Positions 49,178 through 63,205 of a stretch of 64,000 nucleotides of DNA are shown in pieces (position 1 is the stretch's first letter; every line of letters starts with the position of its first letter). The position numbers and the translations under genes are program-made. The DNA is from Diorhabda sublineata (Eukaryota; Arthropoda; Insecta; Coleoptera; Chrysomelidae), in the NCBI RefSeq assembly GCF_026230105.1, contig NC_079476.1, positions 29,068,559-29,132,558 of the forward strand. Reading direction: 5' to 3'. The notes under the pieces were generated by a model. The model saw nothing but the letters and a program-made list of their open reading frames with translations. It searched no databases and was not told where the DNA came from.

Positions 49178-51290
49178 CCCTGAGGATAAATTTTTTTAAT
49201 TTATAAATCGGGGTCGAAGCTAATTCTCGTATTACCCCAAAGTGGGTAATAGTGAGATTCTCAGCAGACATTCAAAAATATATTTGCTATTTGCTATCAG
49301 AATAGAGCAACTGAAGGTTTTTTCAGATACTTTACAAATTGTCTGTTATTGAGGAATATTTTTATGGGTTCATTATGTTTTGGTTTAAACTACTGAGTTA
49401 TCAAAATTAGCTGTTTTCAGGTAAAGCAGTTAAAAAAAATAAGATTAGTGGTATTCATTATATTTTTCAATTAGTTCTTTATAACGTCTTATACAGATAG
49501 ATTACAGTTTTGTTTTCTTTGTGTCTTCCATCTGATCATTGTTTCCGTGTCATATTTTGATTGTGAATCACATTTCTGATAAAATATGGTCTCACAGTTC
49601 ATGTTTTGTCAATATTTTAATACGTGTTGAACTTACATTCAAAGCTTTCCAATTGTTATATTAAATATTGTGTTGAATCTAATGACTTCGAGTTTTATTA
49701 AAACATATTTTTTAAACTATATCACCTCTGTTTATTTCACCGCTTGTCATAAGCACTATGTCACCTCTTTTAATATGTAGTATTCCACAACATTCATCGG
49801 AGAAATCGTTATAATGCAGATGAATTTATAATACGCGTTAATCGAGTTATAATTTCTGGACTACAGCATGTAACATACGAAATTTCTCTCCTGTTTGAGA
49901 ACAAACTTCGTCAAGCTATCTCTAGTGAATTTAATCACGTGACACGTCGAAAGCACCGCAAAATCCCGGAGCTTCCACACTTTCCTTCCAATTCCGGTGT
50001 AATTAATTTGTAGACCCCAGTATGAACGTGAGTTGTCGTTATTACATGTTTCTGAACTCGGTAAATCAGTGACGTCCCCAGCTATCAGATCTCTGATCTG
50101 TTATCAGAAGAGCTCCAAATAGGCTTGTTCTTTGTTACTGTTGCTGTATATTCATCAAGCAAAATGCCATGATAGTTTCAGAAATTATTACTTCACTTAC
50201 ATTGTTAAACTTGCTGTCTGCCTGGGAATTGATTTCATGGGTTGAGCTAAAGTTTCATTATGTTAACTGTTCTGGATATAAACAAATTAAATTGAATTAA
50301 CTGATAGGGAGATATGATCATATTCTCTCATCATCATTTTTTCTTAGTTCTTAGGTTTATGATTATAGATATGAATTTCTTGAGGAGTTGGTTAATTATT
50401 GCATCAGTTTTGATTTCTATAAACAACAGATCTGTGTGCGCCAATCCTAATCCTGCAAATTAATGATACTTTAATGTGTTTTCTTTGAGAACGCTGATAA
50501 TCTGGTTTAGTTCTGTGCCTTGCTATGAGATCCGTACATTTCATGGTCGTATTTCAATCTTCAATTTCTTCCTTTTCTCTCAGGTCTATATCTGTTACTA
50601 CACAAATTCCTTCGATTGTATGAGAAATTTAATATAAAAAAAGTAAATTTATAATCGTTCGCATTATATACGATTCTAAATATTAATACTTGACTTTGAA
50701 TATCGATTGAATTAAAAAAAAATCATATATACTCGCTAATGTTAAAAATTAAAAAAAAAGTTGAATCTAACAGAAGCGGAAGATGATTTTAGGTAGGTGG
50801 AAAAATTGAAAACCGCTGAATGTAGGTCAAGACACAAATATGATCTAAATGATTCGTTGGAGGGTATGAAATTAAAAATGAAAAAAATTTGTGTATTTCC
50901 ATCATTACATTTTCGTAATTCAGGTTGCTATATAAACTTAACTTAGCAAACAAAAGAAGTATTCATGATTGCAAATAGTTTTACAGTTTCCCATAATAGT
51001 CTATATCAAGTTTAACACCCTTTTCTATGTATCTGAACCACTTTTCTAAGCAATAATTCTGTTTCCACTGTGGAGGGAAGAAAACTTTTTTTTACTATTT
51101 TTTTTATAAAAGCGGTGTTAAAAAGAAGTCATCCTATTGCTTGAATAGAAGTGTGAAGTTGTTATGTACCAGCAACCATATTACGTTGCTCTAACGACAA
51201 TGTACCCAAATGATACGCAATGGCAAAACAACAGATAACCTTTTACTCGTATGTGGTGAGTTGATTGCTGTTGAGTTTTGGAATCACATA
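49178..51290. other. No recognisable feature
   Basis: Mostly AT-rich with no motif-bearing frame. Confidence 0.4.
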
Positions 51291-52316
51291 ATATACAATG
51301 CGATCCATATGTATGGCATAAATTCAATGTTACCGTATTTATGTACCAAGTGAAAAAAACCTGGAACAGGTCGATTTTTATTCTTTAATTAACAATTTAC
51401 AGTATGAAAATATCATCTATCCGATTTTTTAATATTTTTTACATGTCCAGTTTTATGAAACTTTTTTTCAATTATGCTGTAGATGGCAAAACGTGTTGGC
51501 CAGGGTATTTATTATTGAAAATTTCACAAACTTCCTTTTGAGTTCTTGTTGTATTACCACAACCAATTATAATTGAAATATCTATTCTTTGAGACTCGTA
51601 CTAATTAGCCGTAATTAAATTTAATACACATAGAAATATTATAATGACGTTTTTTAGTAACTTTAATACCTAAATGTCAGCGGCCTACTAGATTCATATA
51701 AATTATTTATGTGCCTTTTTGACTAATATTTTAGTATCTTTAAAGATTTTTTTTAGATGTTTAGCCGAATAGATACGAAAACACCTGATTATTTCTAAGC
51801 AATATTTTAATACACCAGACAATATGGATGATTTAAAAGTTAGGATAACGGAAGAAATAGACAAAATAACCCGTGGGGCAATAAAAATGTTGTACAAGAA
51901 TTCCAAAACCACCTCGGTTCTTGTCAAGAAGTGAATGATGGTCATTTTGAACATTTAATTCAATTGAAATTAAAAAATACATTCAAAATATTATATTACA
52001 TTATTATCTTCATTCATTCAAGTTTTGTGATAGAGACGTTATCAAAATTTTACAGCTTAAGAATTAATTTTCTCATTTATGAGTGAACCAAATTTTAAAA
52101 ACTTTATATTGCCGAACAGAGTACTGACATCCCTTTCCAACAAGGTGCCACACAATCCTCATTCTCATTTAAAATTTTCGACAGGGTACTTATAATTCAG
52201 AGGGGATGCTGGAGGGGACTAATATTTTCATATTGCAAATTGTCAATTTAAGAATAAAAACGACCTGTTTCAGGTTTAGTACATAATGAATTTATTACAT
52301 ATGGACCGCATAGATC
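51291..52316 (+). mobile_element. Tc1/mariner-superfamily element with terminal repeats, ~1.03 kb
   Basis: It starts TATACAATGCGATCCATATG and ends, complemented, TATGCGGTCCATATGTAATA, matching the ends of 17638-18096. On the + strand MDDLKVRITEEIDKITRGAI followed by a decayed NGGHFEHLI-like end marks the transposase C-terminus. It is longer than the 17.6-kb copy but still lacks most of the gene. Confidence 0.72.
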
Positions 52317-52619
52317 TATAATTTATCACCTCTGAAAATGTGGACTATTTCATGCAATTTTAGAGTAAACTTTTCATATTTAAATGTACTAGTTAAAACA
52401 AAGGCTTTTTTGAACATTTGTTACAGCCAGATAATTATGTAGTATGTTGTCAACCATCTAAAGAAGTCTGAATTTCTTGGTATGTCACATTACGATTTAA
52501 TATAATGAGTTAAATCGTAGTAATAATGTTATATGTTATAATAGCAGACGAAACAGATCCACGATCGACGCCATATTCATTACTAAAAAACTAAAAGAAA
52601 AAAATCGATCGAATTTAAT

Positions 52620-53262
52620 ACACCACTAGTAATTCAAACCCTAAGTTACGGCAACATGAGATTTGTATGCAGGGGCGTTGTTCTGTAAAAAACAAAACAC
52701 CTTTGGATAGCTTTTCGCGTCTTTTCTCTATAATTTTTTCCCTTAGAGTGATCAGTAATGTCGTATAGTAATCTTCAGTTATTGTTCTACTCTTATTCAA
52801 AAAATCAATCATGGCAATCTCAAAAAACTGAAGCAAGAACTTTTCCAATAGTTTTTTGGACACGAAACTTCTTAGGTCTTGGAGAACCAGAGTGTCGCCA
52901 TTCCATCGATTGTTGCTTTGTTTCCGGATCGTAGAAATGTACCCAAGTCTCATCCATAGTAAGTTTAGATATCCGTTTAACGGTCTAATAAAATCATGTC
53001 ATGAACTGCATCGATATTTTCGGGGACTGGCACAGAAACTGGTCTTCCCGATCGGTCATCATCTTTAATGGAAAATTTACTTCAATTGAAGCTTGCAGAC
53101 CAATTTTCACGGTCGTATACGAAGGACATTGATCACCAAAGATGTTAAGCATATCTTTACACTGACACTTCTAATAAGTTATTATTCGTTGCTATGGTAA
53201 CGCAATATTTTGTTTATGCATGTAACTGGTCTAGACTAACTAGATATCAATACACCCTCGTA
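52620..53262 (-). mobile_element. Mariner copy, internally deleted and missing its 3' end
   Basis: The right terminus complements to TACGAGGGTGTATTGATATC. On the minus strand the DNA-binding segment (VPVPENIDAVHDMI-like) breaks off and joins TMDETWVHFYDPETKQQS, then SRTITEDYYTTLLITLRE and LGFELL. Same family as 26924-27471 and 39395-40077, but a different deletion. Confidence 0.8.
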
Positions 53263-53429
53263 AAAATGAAGAAGAAGAATAATGTTTTCAAGTATTTTTT
53301 AACGGCTTTAACCTAAGCATAATATCGAAAAAACAAACAATTATTTGCTACTATGTGGATAGTTCCTGAAATCTAAAATCTCAATTTTACGGTATGTTAT
53401 ATTACTATTTTATTCAATCAATTCAAGCT

Positions 53430-54125
53430 TAGTAGTAGTGTTAGTAAGTATGACACATTTTAAACGGTCCTCACCGATTTCGTCCAAAAGTGAATTTATT
53501 ATCCTACTTTTTACAGTGCTGTAGGATGGGAATTCATCGTTATATAATGTATTGAGTTTATTAATGTACTCCTGTCCTAATAATCGCCTTCAAGCTCCAC
53601 TATGAAGAGCACTGAGCACTATCGAATCCATTACATTAGAAGCAGCACTAACCTTATAATAAAATTATATAGTTGACGTTATGATCAAAATTGCAGCCTT
53701 TTTTATTGAATAACACCACCATTATATCCTTTAATCTGTAAAAATCTTACAGCTTGTTGTGAACAATTCCTTGAAATGGGAGTTACATATTGCCGCCTTA
53801 TCTGAATTATAAATATGAATATAAATAAATGAATATAAATTAAATTCCTCCTGTTTTACTCTGAGATCAGTTTCCAAAGAACTGGCTCTATTGAGTTGCA
53901 TCTCCGATATGCCCTTCCCTTCTGGTGTACGTGTGGTGCGACTCAATTTGAGCGAATCTTCAAACTAGATATTAGATATTTAATCGAACTTCTAACTCTT
54001 CCTTCTTTATTCATCTTTGAATCCGTTTGTCTAATTCGTAAGCACGCTTCTTCAGTTTCAGAGAAGATATTACACTTGCCAATTGAAATCAAATCGATAT
54101 AATCTTTTCTCGCATTCCGCAATAA
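53430..54125 (-). pseudogene. Cluster of unrecognised minus-strand coding-like fragments
   Basis: Three frames in one orientation have mixed codon use unlike the AT-rich background: 54125-53940 (KDYIDLISIGKCNIF, EEACLRIRQTDSKMNKEGRV), 53946-53731 (GISEMQLNRASSLETDLRVK), and 53640-53430 (RRLLGQEYINKLNTLYNDEF, LLDEIGEDRLKCVIL). I recognise none of them. A decayed transposon ORF is the simplest guess; a spliced gene is not excluded. Confidence 0.3.
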
Positions 54126-54605
54126 TTTATATTATATAATAATATTAATTCCGTGCATGCTACACTGGTTCAATTTTTGCTATGGACTTATATACTAACT
54201 ATTACTTATTACTATCACCTATAATTTTGTTACCCATTGTGGTTTTCTTCTGTATATTGAAATTTTATTTTTTTTGTTTTCTCTTCACTTAGTTATTTTT
54301 ATGTTTGTTTATTAGTTTTTACAAGCTTTTGTCTGAAAATTTTTTGACAATAAAGCATTTCGGAATTTGCCCCTCTTTTCCTTCACTTTTCTTTTTACCA
54401 TAAACTTTCTGTAATTCACATTGTTTATAGTCCATTTTTTCGATATTTGCCATTTTAATTTACAGTACAAATTCATTTTCACAAAACCAACTAACTAAAT
54501 ATTGTTATATAATTTTTACCTTTTATCATATCGTGCTTTTATTCAAGGTAGTTTGTATTATCCAATTTGTTTCAAATAAAAAAAAAGGATGTAAAACTTT
54601 CCTGT

Positions 54606-54800
54606 TTACCGAAGAAAAGCTTCAATTGTTCGAGGTAGGTATACATTACCATGACATTTATACTCACAAACATTTTTATCAAAGTCATCCGGATATATCA
54701 TAAATGTGACGGAAAAGCTGAAAACCACTCCGCCTTTATAAATGGCAATTTTAGAGAATGGAAGAATATAAGTAGGACTCGTCAATGCCTGTAGAAAAGT
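54606..54800 (-). CDS. Candidate isolated exon with a Cys pair
   Basis: The acceptor TTTCTACAG and a donor-like GTAAAC bound an open frame that reads ILPFSKIAIYKGGVVFSFSV then PDDFDKNVCEYKCHGNVYLP. Composition is coding-like. It faintly recalls a cystine-knot core (P-x-x-F-x-x-N-x-C-x-x-x-C), but I cannot assign a family and found no partner exons. Confidence 0.25.
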   Translation of the reverse strand, partial: TFLQALTSPTYILPFSKIAIYKGGVVFSFSVTFMIYPDDFDKNVCEYKCHGNVYLPRTIEAFLR

Positions 54801-55659
54801 GTACTCATCTCTCGTCAAATATATATAATATTATATTGAGATTGTCAAAAGAATGCGGAATTTTTTTTTCTTTCTGATTATTACTATTAGCATTTTTTTA
54901 TAATCGTACTATAATTATAAAATAATATTCAGCATTCGTCTTATTTTGTATTAAGTGACATATTTATTTTTAATAGAGTTTTGATACATTTTTTAAAATA
55001 TTATCATATATGGAAAAGATTATCCACGTTCCATTATCTGCTTGCTATATTCTCTTACAACGCATTACCTATCTTTGATTCGACAATATTTTATGGATTA
55101 ACATTTTTTTCATTTTAGAAAAGACGCTAGATTTTGTGATATGTGAGTACCAAACTATTCAAACTAATTCAAAATCATAATTAGCTCTATATGGAATAAC
55201 CGGATATTTCAGATTCAATATTGGCATATTTTATCGAAATATGTTCATTTAAATGATGATGGGGTTTTAAATGGAGAAAAGAATATATACAGCATCAATT
55301 TTCTATTGAAAGAATAACGATTCGATCTAAATAATTTATGAGTTAAAGTGAAATATTATAATTTTCGATTATGTAAATCGAGAATTCTTATAATATACAT
55401 TTTATTGTCATTGTTCATTTGGCTTTTTACTATGTTTCTGTACCTCTTTTTTTCAAAATGTTCAATTTAATTCAAGTTTTAACCAGATGTACATTTGTGA
55501 ATGGTACGAAGATCCATCTGTTTAAGATTACAAGCATCTTCATTCAACGAAGTACCTGAATTGCAATCGAGCTACATTAGAGCCAATTTCATGCTAAGAA
55601 GATTGAAACTGCCCACAGTAGTGTGGTTTTAAAAAACATACACTGCAAAAAGTTACCAC

Positions 55660-55880
55660 TGTTTCTACTTTAGGTTTTTAAATAATTTTTTTTTAAATTT
55701 TTTTCTCCTGCACTGTACAACATCTCGTCTCATCTCATGACTTTCTGTTTCTGTTATGACCGGATAATGATTTTTCCTCGATTTTGGATCTTCTAAATCA
55801 CCAACAGCAGCATTTTTCTTTTTCAACAACAGTGATGTGGAACTCGGTAAATATGAGCATTTCCATAGCAGCTATAAATA
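55660..55880 (-). CDS. Unrecognised minus-strand open frame of about 68 codons
   Basis: A stop-free frame with no ATG start reads SSTSLLLKKKNAAVGDLEDP, SRKNHYPVITETESHEMRRD and VVQCRRKKF, with more varied codon use than the surroundings. It could be an exon or a transposon fragment. No family recognised. Confidence 0.25.
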
Positions 55881-56389
55881 AAATTTCGAAGGAAGTGCTT
55901 AACGGCTTGCGACTTCTGATCGTTTTTCGATGCTTGTTTCATTAGCATGCTTTGTAGAAACCATCAACATATAACGCTCACTTTTGCATACATTGTTTTC
56001 ATGTACAGTTTTTGCCAATTTTACCAATTTTTTATATAGTTAAATTTCAATTCTCAAGAAGCAAATAATAGCATTTGATTCATCTCAAAAGCATATCTTT
56101 CAATATAAAAGATATATTTTCTATACTTTTACAAAAAAGCATTCGAATGATAAAACAAAAAATTTTTTTCACTAATTTGATACTTCCAATGAATATAATG
56201 AGAAAATTCATTTTGGATACGAAGGACAAAAAAACATCCCACATAGAGAATGAATAGTATCAATGATTATTCATCCAGTGGCAAAGTTTAGCGATTGTCA
56301 CTGGGGCTCATCGTCTGTATTAATAAGCTCACTAGGGCTGCTACTTAAGTCTTGAGATGGATAAATGAAAACGAATATTTATAATTGGA

Positions 56390-57006
56390 TATGGACAATT
56401 TCTTTTTGATTTGCAGGAATAAGAAAAAATCATTGGGTGCCAAACAAGGCGGTAGCGATACGTCCAGTTATTCCAAAATACCTTTTGCTTCGAACTGTTC
56501 CTTGCGCGAACAAGTTTTGGTGGTGTTGGCTCGTCTTGGAAGATTTATACAATCGATTGTTATTTAGTTTCGGTTACATATTCATAGTCCTTTTGAAGCA
56601 TCGTGAATGAATTTTTCCAGCATTCCTTTGCCCCATCGACAAGAGCTTTTTAAAGTGTTTGTCAAATTATGCGCTATCCAACAAATCTTTTTGACCAAAT
56701 GTTCATGCATCATGAATGTATGCGAGTGGAACTAATGCTCAAGTACGCCTCAATCTTACGGTATGTCACATGGCGTACATCAGCGCACATCAGACAATTT
56801 TGAACGACCTTCACGAAATTTATTCTGTAGCGAAGTGTGACCGTGATTGAATTCGAAAAATTAGCGAAATTTACTGGTTCTATCTATGGTGCTTCATCGC
56901 CAAAAGTCGAAGCAAGCTGATTGACACACTGCTGTTGATTTAATCCAAATCGAGGTCATAGAAAATCATCACACATCAATGTTTCAACTATCTGCCACCC
57001 TCGTAT
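56390..57006 (-). mobile_element. Mariner (mori/Mos1-type) 5' half
   Basis: Begins (minus strand) TACGAGGGTGGCAGATAG. It encodes QLASTFGDEAP (HTH start), RHVTYRKIEAYLSISSTRIH, YVTETKxQSIVxIFQDEP, TPPKLVRARNSSKQK and TGRIATALFGTQ. It is truncated before the second catalytic residue. Same type as 3833-4530. Confidence 0.75.
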
Positions 57007-57639
57007 AACACTAGTTCAAAAAATTCAACTTTTTGTCTGTTGCCGCGTATTTTGTGGTTGAAATTGTTCAACCACACATCTAATCTCGAAATTTTTTGTT
57101 TTTTTATTTTCATTATTGAAGCGTATAAATAAAAGTTTTTGCGTCAGTAGTTAAAAAAAGAAGCAACCCAGATCATTGTCACTATTTATGTGGTGAATAT
57201 AAGTTACATCACAGTCGGTGAAAAATTGTTAGTATGCTCTTGGATAAAAGTAAAAAGTTTTTTCCTCCCATTTGTGATTGTGAATAGTGTGTGCAATATT
57301 TAAGATTATGGAAAGGTCAGAAAAAAGTACTTTTAAATTTGGTACACTAACGATTCGACCGCATCCATGAAATATCTTGAAAACTGTTTTTTCATAGCGT
57401 GAATGTTAACGGTTTAAACGCTTGAAATAGTATACAAGTACTAGTTGTATTCAACGTCCAGTGTAGCGCTCATCTGATTCTTTGGTTCCTAAAAAAATAT
57501 CTGATCCCTTAGAAAAAGGCATTAAAGAACCAAGTTGATAACAAAATTTTGAATTTATGTCAAATAAGATGAATTTTTTTCCAAAATGAGTAAATGAGAT
57601 GATTTTGTAAGAGATTTGAATCTTTTTTCTAGTTAGCAT

Positions 57640-58610
57640 CGAGACTGCAAGAGAAAAATCTGCATTACTAAGACACCGAAATAAGTTTTTACCTTGAAAG
57701 AGATAAAGAATTACGGCGTTACTTATCCGAAGAAAACGGTAATACCTTTTGTTCAGATATCAAAAACATGGGCTTAAAACAACACGAATCTAATGGCTGG
57801 TGCTTATTCTTTGGCAGTTCATAACGTAGACTGAATTGGTACCTATTGCTCAGAGTACAGAGTTGTAAGAATATTGTAACATTTTACTAGTCTTGAGGAT
57901 AATAAAATACTATTACCACAAGTGAACATTCTTCTCGGCCAACTAAGTGGTTACACTAAGTTCTCTCGGTTTTTATGACTTTGAAACAGTAAAACTAAGT
58001 ATAAATATTAGGTAAGAAAAAATTCGCCCTCCAGTGAATTTAAGGAGTCTAGAAATAAATGTAATCATGAATTCATTAGAAGTTCATGACAAAATTATCA
58101 TCCTACCATTACATATAAAACTGGGCAGCATGAAACAGTTTGTTGAGTAACTAGATAAAGACCGAGAACTGATTTTCCAAATTTTGCCAAAAATTTATTC
58201 AGCTCACTATAAAGAGGTTTAATCCGGTATTTTTTTTATTTCCCCTAAATTAGACAACTTAAGAAAGATACTCAATTTAGAAATTCTATGAATAAATTAG
58301 AGCTAAAGACTTTGACAGCTTTCTTCTCTGAGATTCAGAAATAAAAAATCTGAAAATCATATTGAACTTGTAGGAGATCTTCTGCTACAATTTAAAAATA
58401 TGAGGTACAGTATGAACGTAGAACTCTATTGTAACCTGGACAGTTTTCCATAAAATTTAGAAGATATGCACGAAAACAGAGAGAGCGTATGCCTCAGGAC
58501 TTACACGAATATGACGTCTGACTATTGTCGATTTCTGATACATCATTTTCCAAAGTCTCAATATAAAAGAAGAGCATTCAAACAGAGTTCTTAAGAACTT
58601 ATAAAATAAT
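57640..58610 (+). pseudogene. Decayed copy of a multi-copy arthropod ORF of unknown function
   Basis: Fragments in one orientation but shifting frames follow the order of a protein family I know only as uncharacterised multi-copy arthropod proteins: a start near EIKNYGVTYPKKT, VQISKTWA, NILLGQLSGYTKF, VNLRSLEINVI, ILPLHIKLGSMKQFVE, LDKDRELIFQILPKIYSAHY, then after decay MRYSMNVELYCNLDSFP and DMHENRES. The last parts correspond to the family's conserved MSxKxHxLxSHLDxFPENLG and GERFHQDI. Numerous stops make it a pseudogene. Its link to a transposon is likely from copy number but not shown here. Confidence 0.5.
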
Positions 58611-61600
58611 TTTTCAGTGAAGTTTTCTTAGTAATTACATATCTTTTTTACGTTTTATACCTACATAAATCAAAGTCAGAAAATCTTCTAATTATATGAT
58701 TGATAGTAATATATGTAGGCAGCAACAGCTAAAGTTTCTTCTGTAATAGATGAACTATAATCCAGTGTACTCAATTGAACGGCGAAAGTATCTATACGAA
58801 ATTAAAAAAAAAAAACTTTCTACACAAAATAATTCTTATACACACAAAATTATGTAATTCTTTTAAACCATATATTAACTGGCCTAAGTTTATTTTTAGT
58901 CTGCAGTAATATTGCATGTCGCGAGAAAATGAAAAAGGTAAAAACGGACCTCAATGTTCCAAAGTTAGAATTATTACATGTTAGTTATTTCTGCATACAA
59001 AAGGATACTTTGATGTTTGCATTGTTGTGCGGTTTAAATGGGAAGGTCTTTTATTCACGTGAAATATGCATGTATGGTATTTATGGAAGGTATTAATGTG
59101 TATATGCTTTATTTTTACTCTAGTGGACTTTAAACTAAAACACCAGAATATAGAATCTCTCAAATTCTTATACCGTTCATTGTGAGTTTATAGTAAGTTA
59201 GGATTTATTAGAGAATTTTGAAAAGAGGGAAAACGGTACAACGAACGTGTTTCCATCCAAAGTACCAGCACCATTTGTTTTCAATTATTTCAGAAACTCA
59301 ATGGGAAAAACGTTAACTCTCTACTTAATATCTATTTTTCGGATCAGTCTTGGAAAAGGTAGAGAATACGCATAAGTGAGCTTATAGGCGCGTCCAAGTG
59401 AAACTTGCAGTGCGGTTATTGGTATCAGCGCCTCCCTTCATATAAATATAAAATTATAACAATAGTAATAGATTTATTGCTGATTAAAATAATATTGATC
59501 ATTAAATACATCAATTATTTCATTTTATCTTTTTGTTCATTTGAAATTTAATTAGTTTTACCATAAAATAGAACGTATTATCTATATGTTTTTCAGAAAT
59601 AACATTTATTAGTTTCGATATGTGATTTGTATCAGGAAAGAAATAATAATATCCATAATAATTTCAGACAAATTGAAAAAATCAATCAATTCAAACTAAC
59701 AACAAACATCTGAATTATATTCCATATTATTCGTACTTCACTCCTTATTTATTTAGTGGCGGAGGAACAACTGAACTTTTACAAGTATTAAGAAAAGCAA
59801 GTCTGTTCAAAGTAAACAGAGCAGTTTACATCTCCTTCAGGTGGGGCAACTCTTTTTAAAACCTCAATCCACATATTTTTGAAATCGATTTTTTTTGGGG
59901 ATCTTGAAAACGAATATTAGAAACCAGAAGACTTTTACAAATGTTCATACATATTTTATTAAGTGCTTTGGATTATTATTGTTTCTTTGAATCTACCTGC
60001 TGCACTTGGTTTTTTCCGGACAAAATTTGGGACTAAGATATAAATGATTATAAATCTCAAGGTATATCAGCAAAGTTTCCACCTGCATTTTTATATTGAA
60101 ATGATATTTCAAATATAATTACTTTAATTCCATGAATAATTGAAGTAAGACACACACTATACAATTACAATAAAATATGCTCTTTACTTTAAAAACCCTC
60201 ATACATTGTAAATATTTATATTCACTTCAATACACGATTTTATTGTAACATTCTCTCCTCATAGCTTCCATGTTCGCGACAATTATATTTCAAGTTTCCT
60301 AGTTCTTTATACCGCATCTTTCTTGAATGATTTCATCAAATGTCAAGTTGTATCATATATTTTTCAGTACAGTAGTAACCCATCACTTGAAAATAGAGGA
60401 CTAACATAAATTGATGGATCATCACTTTCACATCTGAAATTGCTTCAAATTTTAATCAATCTGAAATAGGGTCTGCCGTTCTTCAAAAGGAGAGCAACTA
60501 CTTTCCTGGCCAACACCACAGCAAATACCGAATTATATCTTTTTCATAGAAAGTGACGTTGATCAACTTTGTTGTCGATATCTCTAATGGCATGCATTTA
60601 CGAAGAGAGGCAAAATCGACTGACCAGTTCCTATGTTATCCCATCTTATCAGAGCAACTTAAGAGAGTATATAATCCGTAGTGAAGTCAATAACTCTCCA
60701 TCAGATGTTCCCTGAAACCATTCTTACCTCCAACTACCATTAGTCAGATAAATTTCATCGTAGTCGCTAACTATATGAAATAAAATTTATTCGTTAAATG
60801 AATTGCGTCTTGTATTGGTTGGCGACAAAGTATTTTAGTGTTGTACATTAATACGTTGTATAAAACACTTTATTTTAAAAAAGAATAGTTTTCAATCAAT
60901 TATATATTTTCCATTTTGCTTAATGAACTTTTACTTGATTTTTCAATCAAGTTTTCTTATGAAAGAAATTCTAAGATTATAAGAGGTGAAAGCAGTGATT
61001 GTATTATAATATATAGGACATATCAGTGAAAAGTTATTCATTTCCTATAACTCTTTGCCAGTTTTAGTTACACAACCAACGAGTAAGGACGAAATTATAG
61101 TTATATACACCATGATAATAATTATGATGGAACGAATTTTTTACATTAATTCGAATGGAATAACTACTAATTTTCCCCAAAATCACCCAGTTGAATTCAG
61201 TTTGGATCCTATCAAAAAAGATAGTATTAAGCGGCTTAATTTCATGTAAAATAATACAACGGGTTAATTTGGTACAGAAAATAACTGATTATCACACTCT
61301 TCTATCTATTACATTGTCCCTTTTCAGGCCTAGTGTATAATCACATATTCAAAAAAAAATCTGAAAAGAATGATTGACATGTTAACGCATATCAATATGT
61401 ACAAGAATTTTCCTGCACATTCACATCAAATTGATTAATGAGTTTCATACATACATTCTCACTTGAGTGAGGACATCTATATTAAAAATTGTCAATTTTC
61501 ATTAACTGTAATTAGAACACGACCCATTCAGCTCTATGATGTTATTAACAGCAATTGTGTTTGTCTTGAATTGAATTCAAATATTAAAATAGTCAAAATT

Positions 61601-63205
61601 ATACGATATCAATCAACTGCAACTTACGAGAGTACAGATTAGAAAATGAAATTGGGTTCAAGTTCATTATGGAAAATATTGAATAATAATAATGTTGAAT
61701 AGTGAAAAAAATTAACTTTCTGTTGCAGGATGCATTGACTCAATCTAAGCATCATACAGGGTAAGTATTGAAAACATTTTTTTACACTCATGGATATGCG
61801 TTTTAATAAACTACAAGATTTAAAAACTTGATTTATAATTCGTTCTAATATCACGTTCTCAGTATTAATGAAAGAGCAAATATCTATTTAAGCTGTAGTT
61901 TAAATGTGTTAATTATAAATATACTGTTACTGTTGAGCTACCATTGTTTGGTCATCATTTGTTCAATCTGGCAAATTGAAATGAGGAAACTGAACAGCTC
62001 ATAAATTACTGGATGATTTTTCTGCTCTTACTTCTCTTGCCTAATGATTTGTGTGATAAAATGGAGACTGCTTCGTCTGTTTCTCATCTGAGAAACAGAG
62101 ATAAACGAAATGGTTTTCTAGTAAAGAAGTCATTCTCATCTTCAGTTACATGATTTCATTGAACCATATCAGCTATCGCACCTTTCTTTCAGCATTAAGA
62201 GAAAAATATAAAAATTTTAATAAAGACTGTTAATGAAATGTATTTATACGGTTTAATGCTTCTATGAATATACATCAGAAACATAATCGATGACAAACCC
62301 AGATATTTTTGGAAATAACTTGATAGAACAGAAAGAGCGGAGAATGAATTGATACCAGAAAAAAACCCACTTAACTACTTGCTTATGATGTCCCGTAAAA
62401 TATTTTTCTAGATCTGGACATCTTGAAACGAAGTAAATAGGTAACAACTTAATCAAAAAAAGTAGTATCCTTGAGTAATACAGTTCTATCGAATCTTGAA
62501 TGACCACTCTTCTGTAGAAAAATAGATTTATCGTAATAAAATAAATATTTTACCGGTTATTATTATAAATTGTACACATTGTAGAATGAATAAACAATCA
62601 ACTTGTTTCCCTGGTGTTTTCAACAACTAAATTGTTTATCCACCCAGAACTAAATTCCTAGGAACTAGATTATATCCGAAGGTATTCGATCCAAGAGGAA
62701 ACTTGTTCGAATTAATTAGCTTCATTTTATGCAAAATAGTTCCAGTGCTTTCGGAATACTGACGAGTATTTCAAGCAATAAATTAATTGAGTCTTCTGCC
62801 TGTCTTGACTTGCAACTAGCGTGTTTTCATTATGGTAAGTGAGGTTTTGAAGTAATCTTGAATCGTTAGTTACGGAGGGTGTGAACAACGGACCTCATTT
62901 CCAAGTATGCAATTTTTAAATTATCATCACGCTGCAGATACTATTACGTAATGAAAGATTTCAGTTGATTGTCTTGAAAATAAGTTGATGTACTCCAAAC
63001 ACGGCGATTGAGAAAATCACAATGATAACTTTGAATTATTTTTTAGATGAAACTGTTTTTTCTGTCAAATAAAATTTTCTGCTCCAATCAATTTATATAT
63101 CAATTATTCATCTTCTTTTGAGCAATTATTGGTATCTCTAAACGAAATGAATTAGAATAACACTATTAGAACTTAATTCTACCTCTATTTAAAATGTCCA
63201 TGTAT
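58610..63205. other. No recognisable gene
   Basis: Frames of 60-81 codons occur (for example 58981-59163 and 62262-62507) but have AT-driven composition and no motifs. Confidence 0.4.

Noticed and set aside
54606..54818. Assignment of the Cys-pair frame to the TGF-beta family
   Set aside because: Only a loose P-x-x-F...C...C resemblance, with no further knot cysteines and no partner exons.
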